From: Micropterix aruncella
Taxonomy: Eukaryota; Arthropoda; Insecta; Lepidoptera; Micropterigidae
DNA: 64,000 bases
Direction of reading: 5' to 3'
NCBI GenBank assembly: GCA_944548615.1
Contig: OX155950.1
Location: 34,807,610 to 34,871,609, forward strand
Notes under the pieces: generated by a model
Seen by the model: the letters and a program-made list of their open reading frames with translations, nothing else
Databases searched by the model: none
Told to the model about the DNA's origin: nothing
Shown here: in pieces, positions 1 to 11,739 of the stretch
Numbering within the stretch: position 1 is the first letter of the stretch
Layout: each line of letters starts with the position of its first letter
Position numbers and translations under genes: made by a program

Positions 1-548
1 TTGTCAGAGGGAGGGTATGCTGGAAAGGGGTTAAGTTTTGCGGGGGGGGGGAAGCATTGCGGGGGAAGTGTTGAAGAGGAAGTGTTGAGGGGGGGGGGTA
101 ATAATAAAATATTGACGCCGTCTGTTGGCGCTTAGCCGAGAAACGGAACCCGCCGCCTTAGCAACCCAACCGGGTTCTTCTGCAGGCCGAGAGAGGGCAG
201 TCATCGATTTTATTTATGAAGTTAATATTCAAATGTTTTCAGTCCTTTGCTACTTGCCGGGAGTATTTGGGTGACACAACCGATTTTATAAATTATTTGA
301 ACTACCCCTGCGAAGTATATTAATTTACGTCATACTACGAAAATCATGAATGAATTTTTCGCTTTAATGAATGACCAATAGTCAACAGAAACCGTTACCG
401 ATCGGTATCGGTCCATTTAGAAAACGGGCCTTAGTGTACTTTTTAGCAAGTATGATTATTTAATTACTATCTAATTATAATAATCATTTTGTTTTATTAT
501 GATTAAAAATAAACCAAACATAAAAAAATATGAAGAGTAAAGGTACAT
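1..548. other. Non-coding, presumed intron of the sidestep-like gene
   Basis: This lies downstream of the donor site of the sidestep-like exon 2, so it should be intron. No further Ig exon was found on the minus strand. It starts with G-rich imperfect repeats (1-100). Positions 121-200 hold a GC-rich block whose reverse complement contains GCCCTCTCTCGGCC, a motif also present near 52,600. The rest is AT-rich and featureless. Confidence 0.5.
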
Positions 549-552
549 TTAC

Positions 553-1109
553 CTGTATATTGGCACATCCTCCTTATACCACACGACAAGCAGTAGAGTA
601 TCATTAGCTGTTGCAGGTGTGACGTCACACGTTAGTAATGTTCGTCCGCCCGCGACAGCTGTCAGCTGAGCCAGCTCAACTAATGGAGGGAGAAAATAAA
701 TATGAGTCACGTAGTAGCTAGCTAATAGAATACGGCAGTAACATATAAAGTAACGGCAAGGGCGCGAGTATGGCACGGCAAGCATGGGTAACGATCTGTC
801 GAGGCGGTGCGGTGCGGCAGGTGTTGTAAATCCCTAGCCACAGGCATACAAGTTCGTTCACGCACTTCATTTTAGGTTTATATTTGAAATGCGTTAATAT
901 TCCATTTTTTTCCAATCTGTTATTTAAAAAAAATGTAATTTGCCAATATAAATGTGCTTACCCGTTTGTGCCTGCTGAGTCGCTATATTTTGATTTCCTT
1001 TGGATAACACCACGAAACACATCACAAACACAACACTTATCAGACGATGTTTAGTTCGTATAAGTCGTTCACTAAATATTGACATAGTATTTTTTTGACA
1101 TTTACTCAT
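553..1109 (-). CDS. Sidestep-like immunoglobulin-superfamily protein, coding exons 1 and 2 (gene continues beyond the left edge)
   Basis: Seen: exon 1 runs 1109 to 962 (49 codons plus one base). It begins with Met, has a hydrophobic core LISVVFVMCFVVL typical of a signal peptide, and ends at a GTAAGC donor. The intron is 961-680, with a pyrimidine-rich acceptor ending TTAG. Exon 2 runs 679 to 553 (127 nt) and ends at a GTAAAT donor. The one leftover base of exon 1 and two first bases of exon 2 form a Val codon and keep the frame open. Exon 2 encodes the start of an Ig V-type domain: the first Ig cysteine in LLTCDV, then the core tryptophan in LLVVWYKEDVPIY. Family knowledge: VVWYK followed by PIYS is characteristic of insect Sidestep proteins, type I membrane ligands of Beaten-path receptors in axon guidance. 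A second Met at residue 9 is an alternative start. A possible 5'UTR acceptor lies at 1268-1269. The remaining Ig exons are outside the window. Confidence 0.75.
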
Positions 1110-1383
1110 TTTATTAGATACACTAATATTTTTGCATATACCTATCTATGAGATATTACGATTTTTTCACCATTTTAAGCACACATTTAATTTCAAATTT
1201 GAGCATTATTTAATTCACTTCACACGATGTAGCAATCTGAGCGGATGTCGTGCCATTCCTGGCAAATCTGTAAAAAAAGAAAAATATATTAAAATCAACT
1301 AAATTTTTAAAACAGTTTAGCTATAAATTGAGAACGTTTAAGGACACGACGTAATTTAAATTAGATCCCAAATACAAAATTTC

Positions 1384-1695
1384 ATGGATTTTAGCTATGA
1401 AATCAATAATCTTTCTGGTATTGTGACAATGTATGCCGCTTTTATATACCAGGGTATTATTATGATGTTCATTCGCATAGCACGCGAAACAAACTTGCGT
1501 CCTTACAAAGTGCGACTAAGTAAGGTTAGAAATAGTTTCCTGTATCAGTCCAATATTTTTTATAACAAGATTACAATGTGCGTCAGGGGTCTTGGAGACG
1601 TTCAATTTAAGAGAAAGGTCCGGGATATGCTTATTAAGAAGTTAATGTACTCTGTTAAGGACTTTGAGAGTATTGATTTTCCTAATCTTCCATAA
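1384..1695 (+). pseudogene. C-terminal remnant of a non-LTR retrotransposon polyprotein
   Basis: An open stretch of about 100 codons ends with VRNSFLYQSNIFYNKI, then QFKRKVRDMLIKKLMYSVKDF. This layout (basic VR-S-F-Y segment, hydrophobic 'YN' segment, then a lysine-rich F-K-x-K-x-K segment ending Y-S-V-x-D-F) is that of the extreme C-terminus of Jockey/CR1-type ORF2 proteins, beyond the reverse transcriptase. No RT motifs precede it, so it is 5'-truncated. AT-rich sequence follows to a run of A near 2,105, which may be the tail. Family assignment is by pattern only. Confidence 0.45.
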
Positions 1696-1699
1696 CTAT

Positions 1700-3455
1700 T
1701 TATAATACAATCTTTTCATATATTTTTTTAAATTTCTAATTTTGATTATTTACATTACTAAATACAATCATTGATTATCAAAGATGGATTATAATATTAA
1801 AAAATATATTGACTATTTCTATTGCGACATTTTTATTGATGTAATTTTATATTTTTTATAATTTTAATTTTACTGTTTTATATCCGACTCTTCGTTTTTT
1901 TTATTTTGACTATCTGCAGTATTTTAGCAGCTCCAATTATTTAAAAAAGATTTTAAATCTTTATTTTAAATTTAAATAGTAATTGTTTTACAATTTAAAA
2001 AAAAACTCGATATTTGAAAAATGAACTATACCACATATGGTATAATACCTGTTATTCAATTTGACTATACGAAGAGTAGAAATTCCTACCAACTGGTTTA
2101 TTTAAAAAAAAAAAAAAAGACGAACCCACCCACACACACATATACCTACACTCACAGATGCAGGCATACTCACCCTTTCCCTTACACACACATTCAACAC
2201 ATACACACACACCCTCCCACCATCTCCTTTACTCTCCCAGGAAACATAAACATACGCACCCAATTTTAAGCAATTGTGCTATGTTTTGTACTAAGAAATA
2301 GGAAAAAATTACTAAAATGTACCAGAATTGAAATAAATATAAATTTGTAATTCGTATGAAATCCGTAACCGGTTTTATATTTTAGAACTTTTATATTTTT
2401 TGTAATTCTGTATACAGTATCATACTGTGTGTTTTCCTCAACAAACAAATAAATCAATAAATAATGTTTCACGATGTAAATTCGAGTAGAGATGAGTATT
2501 TAATTCGAAACTATTACGAACTATCAATTCCACATTTTATCTCCCATGTAATGTACGACCAAAATGATGTTTGCTTTAATTTATTAGTGTGGTTTTTTTT
2601 TTAAATACATAATTTCTAATACCGATTAGTTTTTTGCTGATATATTTATGTATGCAAAAGCGTATTTTTTTCCAAATAATGGCTAGATGACTAGTCTATG
2701 GTCTTTTCCCCTAATTCTCTTTAATACAAAATCCAGCAGTAAACAAAATTTGTATAATTATCCCAAACTGATTACCTAAGCCAGCCCGGATGGATCGGTG
2801 ACAACTCACAACAGAAGCGAGAACTTAATTAAGCGCGAGCTTAAATAATTAATCGATATCATATTGAAAGGCAAGTGAGTTAGTCGGCGGGCGAGGCCTG
2901 AATATGAATTTACTCTTCATTAGTTTCGGCGCCCCGTTTGGAACTTGTTTCGCGTTTAATCGTGTTACGAGTTGTATGGTTTTGTGGGGAGTGGCTTGTG
3001 CCGATGCGCACGAAGACTCGTTTGCGAAACCTAGTACGATAGCACTGAGTAACGGTTGTATTGGAGATGTATAAAGGTCTATTGTACACTATTGTCTCGT
3101 CACGTGAGGGGTCACGTCGGTTTTAAACAAGTATTGCTAAAAACGTGATTACGTAATATGTGGACGGCCCCTATTTTATAATGCATTATAAAATGAGATA
3201 TAATAATACATATTAAAAATGTCCTAAGCGCTCCTAATAATATGAGTGGTATAGCAACAACAAATTAAAACCAGAATTCTTATAAAAATCACGTTTTACT
3301 AAATTTGCCAATTTGGTGTAAATATTATGACTATTCCAATCTCTAATTAATATTTATATTCCAATCTCGTCCTGATCTGTAGCCAAAAGACAGCTAGCTA
3401 AATATCCTGCCGTTGCAAAGACATTTAAAAAACTAAACATTTTATACTTTACATT
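1700..3455. other. AT-rich non-coding stretch with a CA-rich microsatellite
   Basis: No gene recognised. An A-run near 2,105 is followed by a degenerate CA-rich repeat (2,128-2,221) that gives spurious Thr/His-rich ORFs. Positions 2,880-3,120 are locally GC-richer but have no coding signal I can identify. Confidence 0.5.
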
Positions 3456-3469
3456 TTATACGACGAAGG

Positions 3470-4028
3470 AGTCAACCTTCGGGCACTCCTGGACAGTTTG
3501 CGCACCGTGCGGTGTCAGCCAATCGATTGTGCATTGCGACTGAGTCAACAGCCAGGGGAGTCTGGGAACAGTAATGTTTCCTATAGAGCGAGGGTAGTTG
3601 TTAATCTTATGGCAACTGCTCTTGAAACGACCATTCGGCCACCCGATCCCGGCTGAATAAGCGTGGCAAAGGATGCCGTGGTCCGCGATAGATTCGGTAG
3701 ACACCGTATCACCGCTCCATAAGGGAGAGGACCGCGCAAGCGACCTCCATCCTGTAACCAGTCAGGAGGCAGGACGTAACCTGAAGGTTAATCCCAGACG
3801 GAGATATTGTTCCAAACTGGGAGTCAGAGGGCGAGGCTGCGCGCTGGGTACCAACCCAGCGGATAGGCTAGCCGTAAGGCGTTGGCCTCTGACGGGCCGG
3901 TGGCGTAACTAGACAATGGATTGTTTTTCGTCCCAACTCTTCTGCGCCCACCTCACGGGAGACAGAACGATCTAATATCATTAAAACTTTCTGAGGTGAC
4001 GGGTTTATCCGTTTTAGTTGACAGCTCT
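3470..4028 (-). repeat. Palindromic repeat family 'A', copy 1 (one arm plus central segment)
   Basis: Read on the minus strand from 4,028, it begins GAGCTGTCAACT and continues through the conserved CCCGTCACC block. It matches one arm of the palindrome at 16,951-18,058. Beyond the arm (3,470-3,600) it carries the segment found as the centre of that palindrome (compare 17,555-17,715). The family is relatively GC-rich, multi-copy and without convincing coding capacity. The short ORFs across it are not conserved between copies. Confidence 0.75.
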
Positions 4029-4117
4029 AGTTTAAATTTGATACGGTACATTAAAAACATGATAATATACTTAAGTCGTACTAAAAGGGTCTGCATTTTA
4101 ATAAATAAGACCATATA

Positions 4118-4609
4118 TTAGACTTTTTTCAAAGTATATTCGCCATCACAGTTCATGCATTTTTGCATTCGCTGGAACCATTTTGAAAAGCAGTTGGACC
4201 AGTCTTCCTTAACTTCTTCAATGGCTTCGTGAAACGCATTCACCGCCGATTCAGGGCTCGAAAAACGTGTGCCTTTAAGTTTGTCCTTTATTTTAGGAGA
4301 CAAAAAGAAGTCGCAAGATGCGAGGTCTCGGCAGTATGGCGGATGCGTCATCAGTTCTACATGTGAAGCCTTCAAATATGCTTCCGTTACCTTAGCGGAA
4401 TGTGGGGACGCGTTATCGCGGTGAAGGACGACATTGCTTCGAGGACGCCTTACGCGAACTTTTTCTAAGACTCGGCAACTAAGTCTGGGCAAGCGTCTGT
4501 TGACGGAAAGCGGCAAGTGTTGACGTAGCAATCTGCAGTCACTGTCCTTTGGTCTTTAAGCGACACTTTTGTGTAATGTCCTCAGTTGCCAAAAAAAAGA
4601 AGCAGCCAT
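4118..4609 (-). pseudogene. Mariner transposase relic, C-terminal part
   Basis: The minus strand encodes the C-terminal part of a mariner transposase: LHRDNASPHSAKVTEAYL (second catalytic Asp), THPPYCRDLASCDFFL (third Asp of the DD34D triad) and SKWFQRMQKCMNCDGEY near the end. Just upstream, in a shifted frame, lie KVSLKDQRTVTADCYVNTC and a GKK/MAASFF segment, so there is at least one frameshift. The copy stops abruptly at a LINE insertion beginning at 4,618. Its continuation is found at 5,629-5,890 and 6,793-7,039 in the correct order. Dead element; irritans-like by resemblance. Confidence 0.85.
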
Positions 4610-4617
4610 TTCTTACC

Positions 4618-5620
4618 AATTTTATTTATTTATTTATTGCTCTACAAAAAAAATACACCGTTAGCACTTAACATTGATTGTGTTGCTCCTAACTAGGCAG
4701 AGCCTGTTCTAAGGAGAACACGAATACAAATGATTAAAAAATACATACTAAAAATAAAAAATTTGAATCAAATCAAGTTAAATTCCAAACTAAAAATATT
4801 TTTTTTTAATCAAATCAAGTTAAAATGAAATTCTCACTACACCAAAATAATATTAGAACTTTAGACAAGTAATACTAAATAATAATAATAATAATATATA
4901 ATAGCAATAATAAATAATCATTTATAATAATAACTAAGAATATATAAGAATTAATAAAAATACCTGTATAAAATAAATAGAAAATAAATATATTTATTTA
5001 TTTTAAAATTGTGATGAATGTTTTCTCGGTCTCTCTCCTACCAAGGTTTATTAACCATGATGTAAGGTGATATTTTTGTTGTTTGCTGCTAATTTCCAAT
5101 ATGTTCTCTTTACTCATGATATTAACCATTCTTGGAGCAAGAAAGCTGTAATGACGTTGTCCAAAAGACGTTAGACGTTTCGGCACTTCAAAGTTTCCCT
5201 TATAACGACCTGATCTCTCCCTGTTTTCCGGAGAAACACAATATTCGTCTTCATTGTTGTTTTTAAGATGAATTATTGCTTTGAGGCAATACAACTGCCT
5301 CAAATCAAGCAATTGTGCCTCAACATACAGGTCGTCAGAAGGATAACGCCTAGGCTTCCTTAACATGATTCTAATTATTGCCTTTTGTACAACGTTCACT
5401 TTCTGGAGGAGGGTTTTTCCGCAAGCTCCCCATCCAAGTATACCGTATGTCATTATTGATTGGCATATAGCGTAATATATAATTTTTAAATAGGGCAGGC
5501 CGAGAATAACTCGCAATTGAATAAATATATAAATCAGTTTCCTTAGTCTTTTCACTAGACACTCGGTATGTAATTCCCACCGTAGGTGTCTATCTATAAT
5601 TATTATCAATGCTTCAACTA
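4618..5620 (-). mobile_element. 5'-truncated CR1/Jockey-type LINE with target site duplication
   Basis: A minus-strand reading frame (5,609-4,998) of about 200 residues carries the region after the RT palm: IIIIDRHLRWELHTECL, then YYAICQSIMTYGILGWG, then VQKAIIRIMLRKPRRYPSDDL and LDLRQLYCLKAIIH. This is typical of CR1/Jockey-like ORF2 C-termini. A 3' UTR ends in an (AAAT)n-type tail at 4,618-4,640. The 8-bp sequence TTCTTACC flanks the insertion at 4,610-4,617 and 5,621-5,628, a target duplication. Mariner coding sequence continues on both sides, so the LINE landed inside a pre-existing mariner. 5' truncation removed the endonuclease and most of the RT. Part of the 3' UTR recurs near 50,771-51,070. 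Confidence 0.85.
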
Positions 5621-5628
5621 TTCTTACC

Positions 5629-5890
5629 TTAAGTTAACAAAACTTCTGAAGGAAATACTTATTTCGCTGTTTGGCTTTTTCTTTCCGTTTCAAAGCAGTA
5701 CTATCAGGTTTTGCCACCTGTCACAATATTATAGACAGCCAATGATTGCCCTCCATCAAACTTTGCTAAAATTGTATGCACTCTACAGGCAGCCGATTCT
5801 GATCTTCCGTCAAATCATGCGGTAGGTATCCATCGATTACAAAGCTTCCGTACCTTCAGATACACATTTTAAATCATTTGCACTTGACTC
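5629..5890 (-). pseudogene. Mariner transposase relic, middle part
   Basis: Across small frame changes the minus strand reads LKVRKLCNRWIP, then LTEDQ, then FDGGQSLAVYNIVTGGKT and FETERKSQTAK. This is the mariner middle section (KVRKLC.RWIPH.LTEDQ and the TGDETW region). The first catalytic Asp block TGDE has become TGGK, and stops interrupt it. It sits between the LINE (right TSD ends at 5,628) and the Helitron starting at 5,899, and joins the relics on either side. Confidence 0.75.
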
Positions 5891-5898
5891 CTACTAAA

Positions 5899-6772
5899 TC
5901 CTACTCTATACTAATATTATAAAGAGGTAAAGTTTGTGACGTTGTAGGAAGTAATCTCTGGATCTACTGAACCGATTGTGAAAATTATTTTACCAATAGA
6001 AAGCCACGCTATTTGTGAGTGTCATATATATTATAACCAAAAACTTATGGCTAATTTCTTCAATGCTAGCAATGGCTTAAACAGCATGAAGTAATAATGA
6101 TGCCACAAACTTGTTTTTCTGCTGTCCAGCATAGTTATCTGAATAAAAAGTTATAGATTTGTTATCCGAAAAATTAAAAGACTTTTCCGTAGTAGTCGGA
6201 TTTCCAAAGTAAGTCGGAAAAAACGGTCGAACGAAAACGTTTCTAACGAACGCTGCCTTAACGATGAGAGATATATGATTAAGTTCTAGAGAAAAGTTGT
6301 AGAGCTTGATAATGCCTACAAAACAGTCAGCGACAGCAAATGTCTAACTTTTATATTTAAGTAACAAACAGTAGTATTTTATAATAAAAAAATAATTTTA
6401 ATCGTTAGGTCATGTTTATTGGTCATATTATCAACAATTATGAATTATTATCAAAATAAGCAAATTTATCGTCTCAAGTGTTTAAAACAAAAGTATTTTT
6501 AATTTTGCTGCATATAATTTCACTTTTACTGCATAAATAGTTAAAGAGATAAGACACTCACAAATAAGACACTCACAAGAAGACACTCACAAATACCGGT
6601 AATATAGTCATATTGGCATTCAAATACATTCATACATATTAAGCAAAAATATAACCCTTCTTTTGGCAGTCAGGAAATAAATCATAGCACTCAGTACTAA
6701 CCAAACCTCACTCATAATTTCATCACAAGTAAAAAGTTTTACCGCCCAACGAAGTGGGCACGGGTCAGCTAG
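5899..6772 (+). mobile_element. Non-autonomous Helitron (about 874 bp)
   Basis: Starts TCCTACTCTATACTAATATT and ends GGGTCAGCTAG, matching the TC...CTAG termini of a widespread insect Helitron family. A 3' hairpin (GCCCA / TGGGC around ACGAAG) lies about 8 bp before CTAG. It is inserted between A (5,898) and T (6,773) without target duplication, as Helitrons do. Mariner coding sequence flanks it on both sides. No Rep/helicase coding is seen; an internal reading frame on the minus strand (6,620-6,814) is not meaningful. Confidence 0.75.
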
Positions 6773-6792
6773 TACTATATAAATTTGCTTAA

Positions 6793-7039
6793 AAGTATTT
6801 TTAATCAGTCTCAATTAATTGACGTCCGGTATCAATATTGCAATCGGTAATAGCGGTCGCTGGCCGACCATCACGTGCATTGTCGGGGAGATAATTACGT
6901 CCAGGTCTAAACTCATTGAACCACGCATACACTAACGGGATAGGTCTTCATCTCCAAATGCTAGTTCAAATCTCTGGCAACTATTCAACTGAAAATAGTG
7001 AAAAATCATAGGGCTATAATTGTCTCGAGTTAAATTCAT
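6793..7039 (-). pseudogene. Mariner transposase relic, N-terminal part
   Basis: Minus strand from the ATG at 7,039: MNLTRDNYSPMIFHYFQLN and FELAFGDEDLSR, then after a one-base shift VYAWFNEFRPGRNYLPDN and ARDGRPATAITDCNID. This is the mariner DNA-binding helix-turn-helix region, including the WFxxFxxGR linker. The sequence breaks at the Helitron insertion. Together with the pieces at 5,629-5,890 and 4,118-4,609 it makes one ancient element spread over about 3 kb. Confidence 0.8.
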
Positions 7040-7690
7040 CGTAATTTCGACACACAATTTTCAAAACGACGCGACAATAAAAAACAATGACATTCTCGCA
7101 AGTCAAAAAGTAACATGTTTCCAGAGAGTTCCATTTTCAAGTTTCGTAATTGGTTTTCTATTTATTTTATTATAATTGGCCAGTTTCAAAACCTTTCAGT
7201 TTGCCCGCGTATCAAAATGTTGATTATTTTTGGCTTTAAATTATTTCTGTTACGGCAATTTGCCTAAACTGCGATTTTCTAAAGCATAGCAGTCTATGAG
7301 CTCATTAAAAGAGTGCATTATTCAAAGCAACTCTAACGGCGAGAAGAGAGAGTTATTTGCGGAGCAGCGCAGCAGACGGAACACATCAAAGCGGAGAGCA
7401 GGTCGAAAAGCAGGCTTGGAGGTCGGGACAATCTAATATGATACGATTAAATAAGGAATTATAAGGGTAAAATCTATAACGGTACGTCTCATGTTTAGAT
7501 TCAGACAGCCAATACATTATTATGCATTTGTTATACAAATAGTTGACTGTTTTAATATGCATTATCCCTTGTTTTGCCAACACGGGATTCATAGCTTCTC
7601 CACCAATTCCCATCCCGGATATATAATTATTTTTACAATAATATGATAAACATACCTAGTGTTTATAAAAGTTTCAAAAGCCAATAATCG
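7040..7690. other. Non-coding, nothing recognised
   Basis: AT-rich sequence that presumably includes the 5' end of the mariner relic just above 7,039. I see no further gene, tail or inverted repeat that I can support. Confidence 0.4.
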
Positions 7691-7699
7691 TTTTACTGT

Positions 7700-7840
7700 T
7701 TTATGATATTAATATATGATATTATATATGATATATATGATATATATATATGATATTAGTATGATATTAATATACTATCTATGATATTAATATGATATTA
7801 TATATAATATATGATATTAATATGATATTAATATACTCTC
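7700..7840. repeat. Degenerate ATGATATTA microsatellite
   Basis: Irregular tandem copies of ATGATATTA/ATATATGAT that directly abut the LINE remnant at 7,852. Confidence 0.7.
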
Positions 7841-7851
7841 TATCTCGGAAG

Positions 7852-8239
7852 ATGGTTCTTATCGTAGAATTAACTGTTCCATGGAAATCAAATATCCCAA
7901 AAGACCACGAGTACAAATTAAATAAATACCATGACCTCGCAAATGCCGTCACCCGGAACGGCTTCACTGTTCACCTTCACGCGGTGGAAGTAGGCGCTCG
8001 TGGCCTGCCAGCTAAATCTTTGTTTCACCTTTTTAAAGATCTTGGTCTCTCCAGGAAAGTAATCAACTCCTTTCTAGAAAAATTATCTAAACCGCGATCT
8101 CTGCATCTCAAATTCTATGGCTTCGAAGGGGGAGTGAATCGGTGGTAAGGTGTACGCTCACATGTGGCAAGACAGCTGTCCTAAACCTACCACCGCCGGT
8201 CATCAGTCCGGAATCCACCCTTCACCTCCTAGAAGTGTA
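7852..8239 (+). pseudogene. 3' remnant of an R2/R4-like LINE: restriction-like endonuclease region
   Basis: Reading frame 7,852-8,148 encodes VLIVELTVPWKSN, KLNKYHDLAN and HAVEVGARGLPAKSL, followed by FKDLGLSRKVINSFLEK. The spacing of VELTVPW, K-Y-x-x-L and VEVGARG matches the PD-(D/E)XK restriction-like endonuclease segment at the C-terminus of R2/R4/Dong-type LINE proteins. The RT domain is absent. A short 3' stretch follows and runs straight into the (TA)n tract. The microsatellite on the left and (TA)n on the right suggest an insertion into, or expansion from, TA-rich DNA. It could be another LINE clade with the same domain. Confidence 0.6.
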
Positions 8240-8673
<434 letters not shown>

Positions 8674-8699
8674 TGGCCCGATTTTTGGTCGGTGAATTC

Positions 8700-10225
8700 C
8701 ATGGCAGCTCCGTTTGTATTTTATTTATTTAATAAATCTCAGAGTTTTAAAAAATCATTAATAATAAGAGAAAAACTGATAGTACCGAGTGAAATGGGTG
8801 CCACCAGACGTTGCAGCGACGTTATACTAGGCTTACCTGCACAACAATGGATGGAACATCACCGAAACGTAGGCTGTGATCAATTTCGCGCACTAATGTC
8901 TCTTTATATATATTTAGTGTCTGGAATATGGTGGTACATTTGTCGTGATAATGAGTAACATTACATCTCTCATAACTTCCTGTTATCGTAACAGATTGAA
9001 CATTTTACTTATTTGCTATTTTTATCATATCTAATTTATCAATATCCCTATTCCACTGGCTTACCTTAAATACATAAAATGATTCATTATAATTTATTAT
9101 CAATTATACATCTGAAAAATTTATAATAAAATGACATTAGTTATAAAGAAACAAAATAATAACAATATTTCTATATTAAAACTTAAAAGTGTACACTGTA
9201 ATAGCATAATATTTCAAAGAACATATAATATAAGACGAAATATAAGAAGAACAAATAAGACAAACAATAAGTCACCAATACCTCAAAATCCGCATATAAA
9301 ATAGAAAAACATATAATTAAACATGCGTAAACTTCATTATATAACTACTCATAGATTTAAAATCCTTCTATGTATATTCGTATGCTTGCCATCAATATCA
9401 TATAAAAGAAATATTCATTAAATGTATAAAAGCTTTTTCCGATAAGCCAGTTCTTCAGTGTTGTGGCATACCATTTTCCCTTCAAGTTTTTAATATTTGT
9501 AAATAGGTGGTTATTGATTTTTGTTGAATTAAATAACGTTCCTTTTTTATACGTTTGCCCAACTAAAAAGAAGTGTAATGTGTTCAGGTTTCATCTATGT
9601 ATATTTTCCATTTCTTTATACCATTATAACTTCTAAACGCTTGAACCGATTTAGAAGTGTGTCGTATTGATAGAATCGCTATATCATCCCGGGTGTCATA
9701 GACTATCTTGACCCCTCAGGCCCCAATTGGCCGATATCGGCCACAACACGATTCAGCGTGACGGCCCCGTTTTAATTTTATTTTAATTTATTTGTTTTAT
9801 TTTATTATGTTAATGTTTCATTTTAATTATGGGTACAGTGGTTTGGCAGTAATTAATGTTTCGGTGAGACAGTATCATAATTCAATTTTTTTACTAATTT
9901 TTACTAAAATTTTATGGGACATCAACTTGTCAATCGTCTGAGGGGCCGAGGCCTGAAAGGTTAAATGTCACATTATCAGGTAAGCAGTAGTCGTGTCCAA
10001 ATGTCAATAAACATAAATATATCGTTTGAAAAATATGTTGTTTTTTTTTTTCATTTTGAGGTTTGTAAAGGTTGTACCTTGGCCAGATGTTGCGGTGCCC
10101 GTGGCTGTTTCAGCGATGTATTCTTCTTGCCGCTGGAGAAGGAGCTAAGGCTCTGAAACGTCCGTCAAAAGTATATAGTGCATAGAATAAAGTAATCCTC
10201 CGTGTTCACAGATAGTAGTCCTTCC
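8700..10225. other. Non-coding; scattered repeat-like fragments only
   Basis: AT-rich. Around 9,600-9,700 is a fragment resembling common insect repeat 3' regions ('aaacgcttgaaccgattt'). Positions 9,705-9,965 are bounded by CCCCTCAGGCCCC and, inverted, GGGGCCGAGGCCTG followed by TTAA. This may be a small TTAA-type MITE, and a related motif occurs at 14,545-14,620. Nothing else is recognised. Confidence 0.35.
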
Positions 10226-10227
10226 TT

Positions 10228-10441
10228 CCTTCCAAACTGGTAGTAAGGGGGCGAGGCTAACCGCTGTGTTGCTTTCCCGGTGCCTCGCCGTAAAGTGTTG
10301 GCCTCTGACGGGCAGGTGGCGTAGCTAGACGGCGGATTGTTTTCGTCTCAAGTGTTCTGCGCTCACCTCACGGAAGACAGAACGAACAATATCGTTAAAA
10401 CTTTCTAAGGTGACGGGTTCGCTCGTTGTTATTGACAGCTC
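10228..10441 (-). repeat. Palindromic repeat family 'A', copy 2 (outer arm only)
   Basis: From 10,441 inwards on the minus strand it starts GAGCTGTCAATAACAACGAG, then CCCGTCACC. It shares the block around TTGGCCTCTGACGGGC with copy 1 (3,880-3,900). Truncated internally after about 215 bp. Confidence 0.75.
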
Positions 10442-10449
10442 TAAATGTA

Positions 10450-11180
10450 CACAGATAAGCCCGAATGCTGTATCGATGTTACAAAAAAAAGTACAGCGCG
10501 GCGTCGCGGCGTAGCGCGTCACGAGCGAGTGAGAGTCCTCTGCTTAGTTGATTCATTTCCGCAGCCAGATACGTTCTCTTGGAGCTTCAATAACACTGCT
10601 CATTCCTTTGAAGTGCCCGAGGTATGTGAACAACACAAATTTAAATTTTATTCCCCCGTTATGTTTTTCTTTTATTATGCTTCTCTTTCGCGGGAGTTTT
10701 CGTGTTTCTCTCATTATCCATCGTACTTTGGGGAAATGTTTGCTGCACGGAGAGAATTTCAGAGTCGACGGGGAACTCACTTAAATGACAGATAGTATAA
10801 TAGGACCCCGGGGAAGTACCAAATTTAGACTAATATAATAACATTATATTCTATGGTTAGCTGTATAGAGTTAAACATAGGCCTAACACAGTTCACGAAC
10901 ATTGTCCGTGCCCTGACGAAAAGATGAATCTAGAAAAATGTAACTTTCTTGAAGAGCGATAAGAAGTTATGCGAAGACATTTATCGCGTTTATGACGCAT
11001 TTAGGATTGTAATATTTTCATATTTAAATGTGTCTATTAACCACAAAAGTATTAATTACTAAACAAATTATTAAAAACCGCAAACAATTACACGAATTTC
11101 ATAAGAAAAATATACAAATACTTAATAAGTAAATAGTAAAAAGACATTTTTTAAACAAGCTTTTATTAAAGGGCTCTGTA
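10450..11180. other. Non-coding, nothing recognised
   Basis: Several overlapping short reading frames at 10,445-10,800 on both strands, none with a recognisable motif. The AT-rich remainder shows no element ends. Confidence 0.35.
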
Positions 11181-11735
11181 CCTGCTGTGCTCATTTATTA
11201 AAACTCTGGGTGTAGCAGCCATATCATAGTGGAACTTAGAACGGGCTATCCTAATTCAATGCGTATACAAAATTTCGTGTATGAGCTGTTGATCGTTGAG
11301 GAGTCCACTCGTCAAGAGCCAACCCTGGGAGCAGCAGCCATGTCATGGTAAAACTTAGAACGGGTTGTAATAATTGAATACGTATACAAAATTTCGTTTT
11401 TTATCCTGTTGGTCGTTGAGGAGTTCCCTCATTGAAAGCCAACCCTTAGTCCCGCAGCCATGTCATTGCAAAATTTAGAACGGGCTATCATAATTGAATG
11501 CGTCTACAAAATTGATTATGCTGTTGACCGTGGAAGAGTATCCTCGTCGGGAACCAATCCTGTATTGAGAATCAAGTCATGCTCACCATAAAAATGCATT
11601 GACACCGGAACTGAACCAACATGTAAAATTTCAACTTCATGGGATAAGAGAAAGTGTTTCTAATTCAGCCTGCAAGATATGGCCTAAACAAACATACATA
11701 CTAACAAACATTGCAAAGTAAATAAAAGCTTGTAA
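11170..11735 (-). repeat. Repeat with three tandem units of about 119 bp (mirror of 26,680-27,375)
   Basis: The segment GCAGCCAT.TCAT...ACTTAGAACGGGCTAT recurs at 11,215, 11,334 and 11,454, spacing 119 and 120 bp. Each unit also carries TACAAAATTTCG and GTTGA.CGT.GAGGAG. After the units comes a unique tail with AACAAACATAC. The same composition, in opposite orientation and with four units, is at 26,680-27,375. It is a non-autonomous element with an internal minisatellite; I cannot name the superfamily. Confidence 0.75.
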
Positions 11736-11739
11736 AAAA

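Noticed and set aside
5371..5580. 69-codon ORF overlapping the LINE
   Set aside because: Alternative frame of the LINE coding region.
11215..11600. CRISPR-like regularly spaced repeats
   Set aside because: Whole 119-bp units are repeated, repeats and 'spacers' alike; eukaryotic minisatellite.
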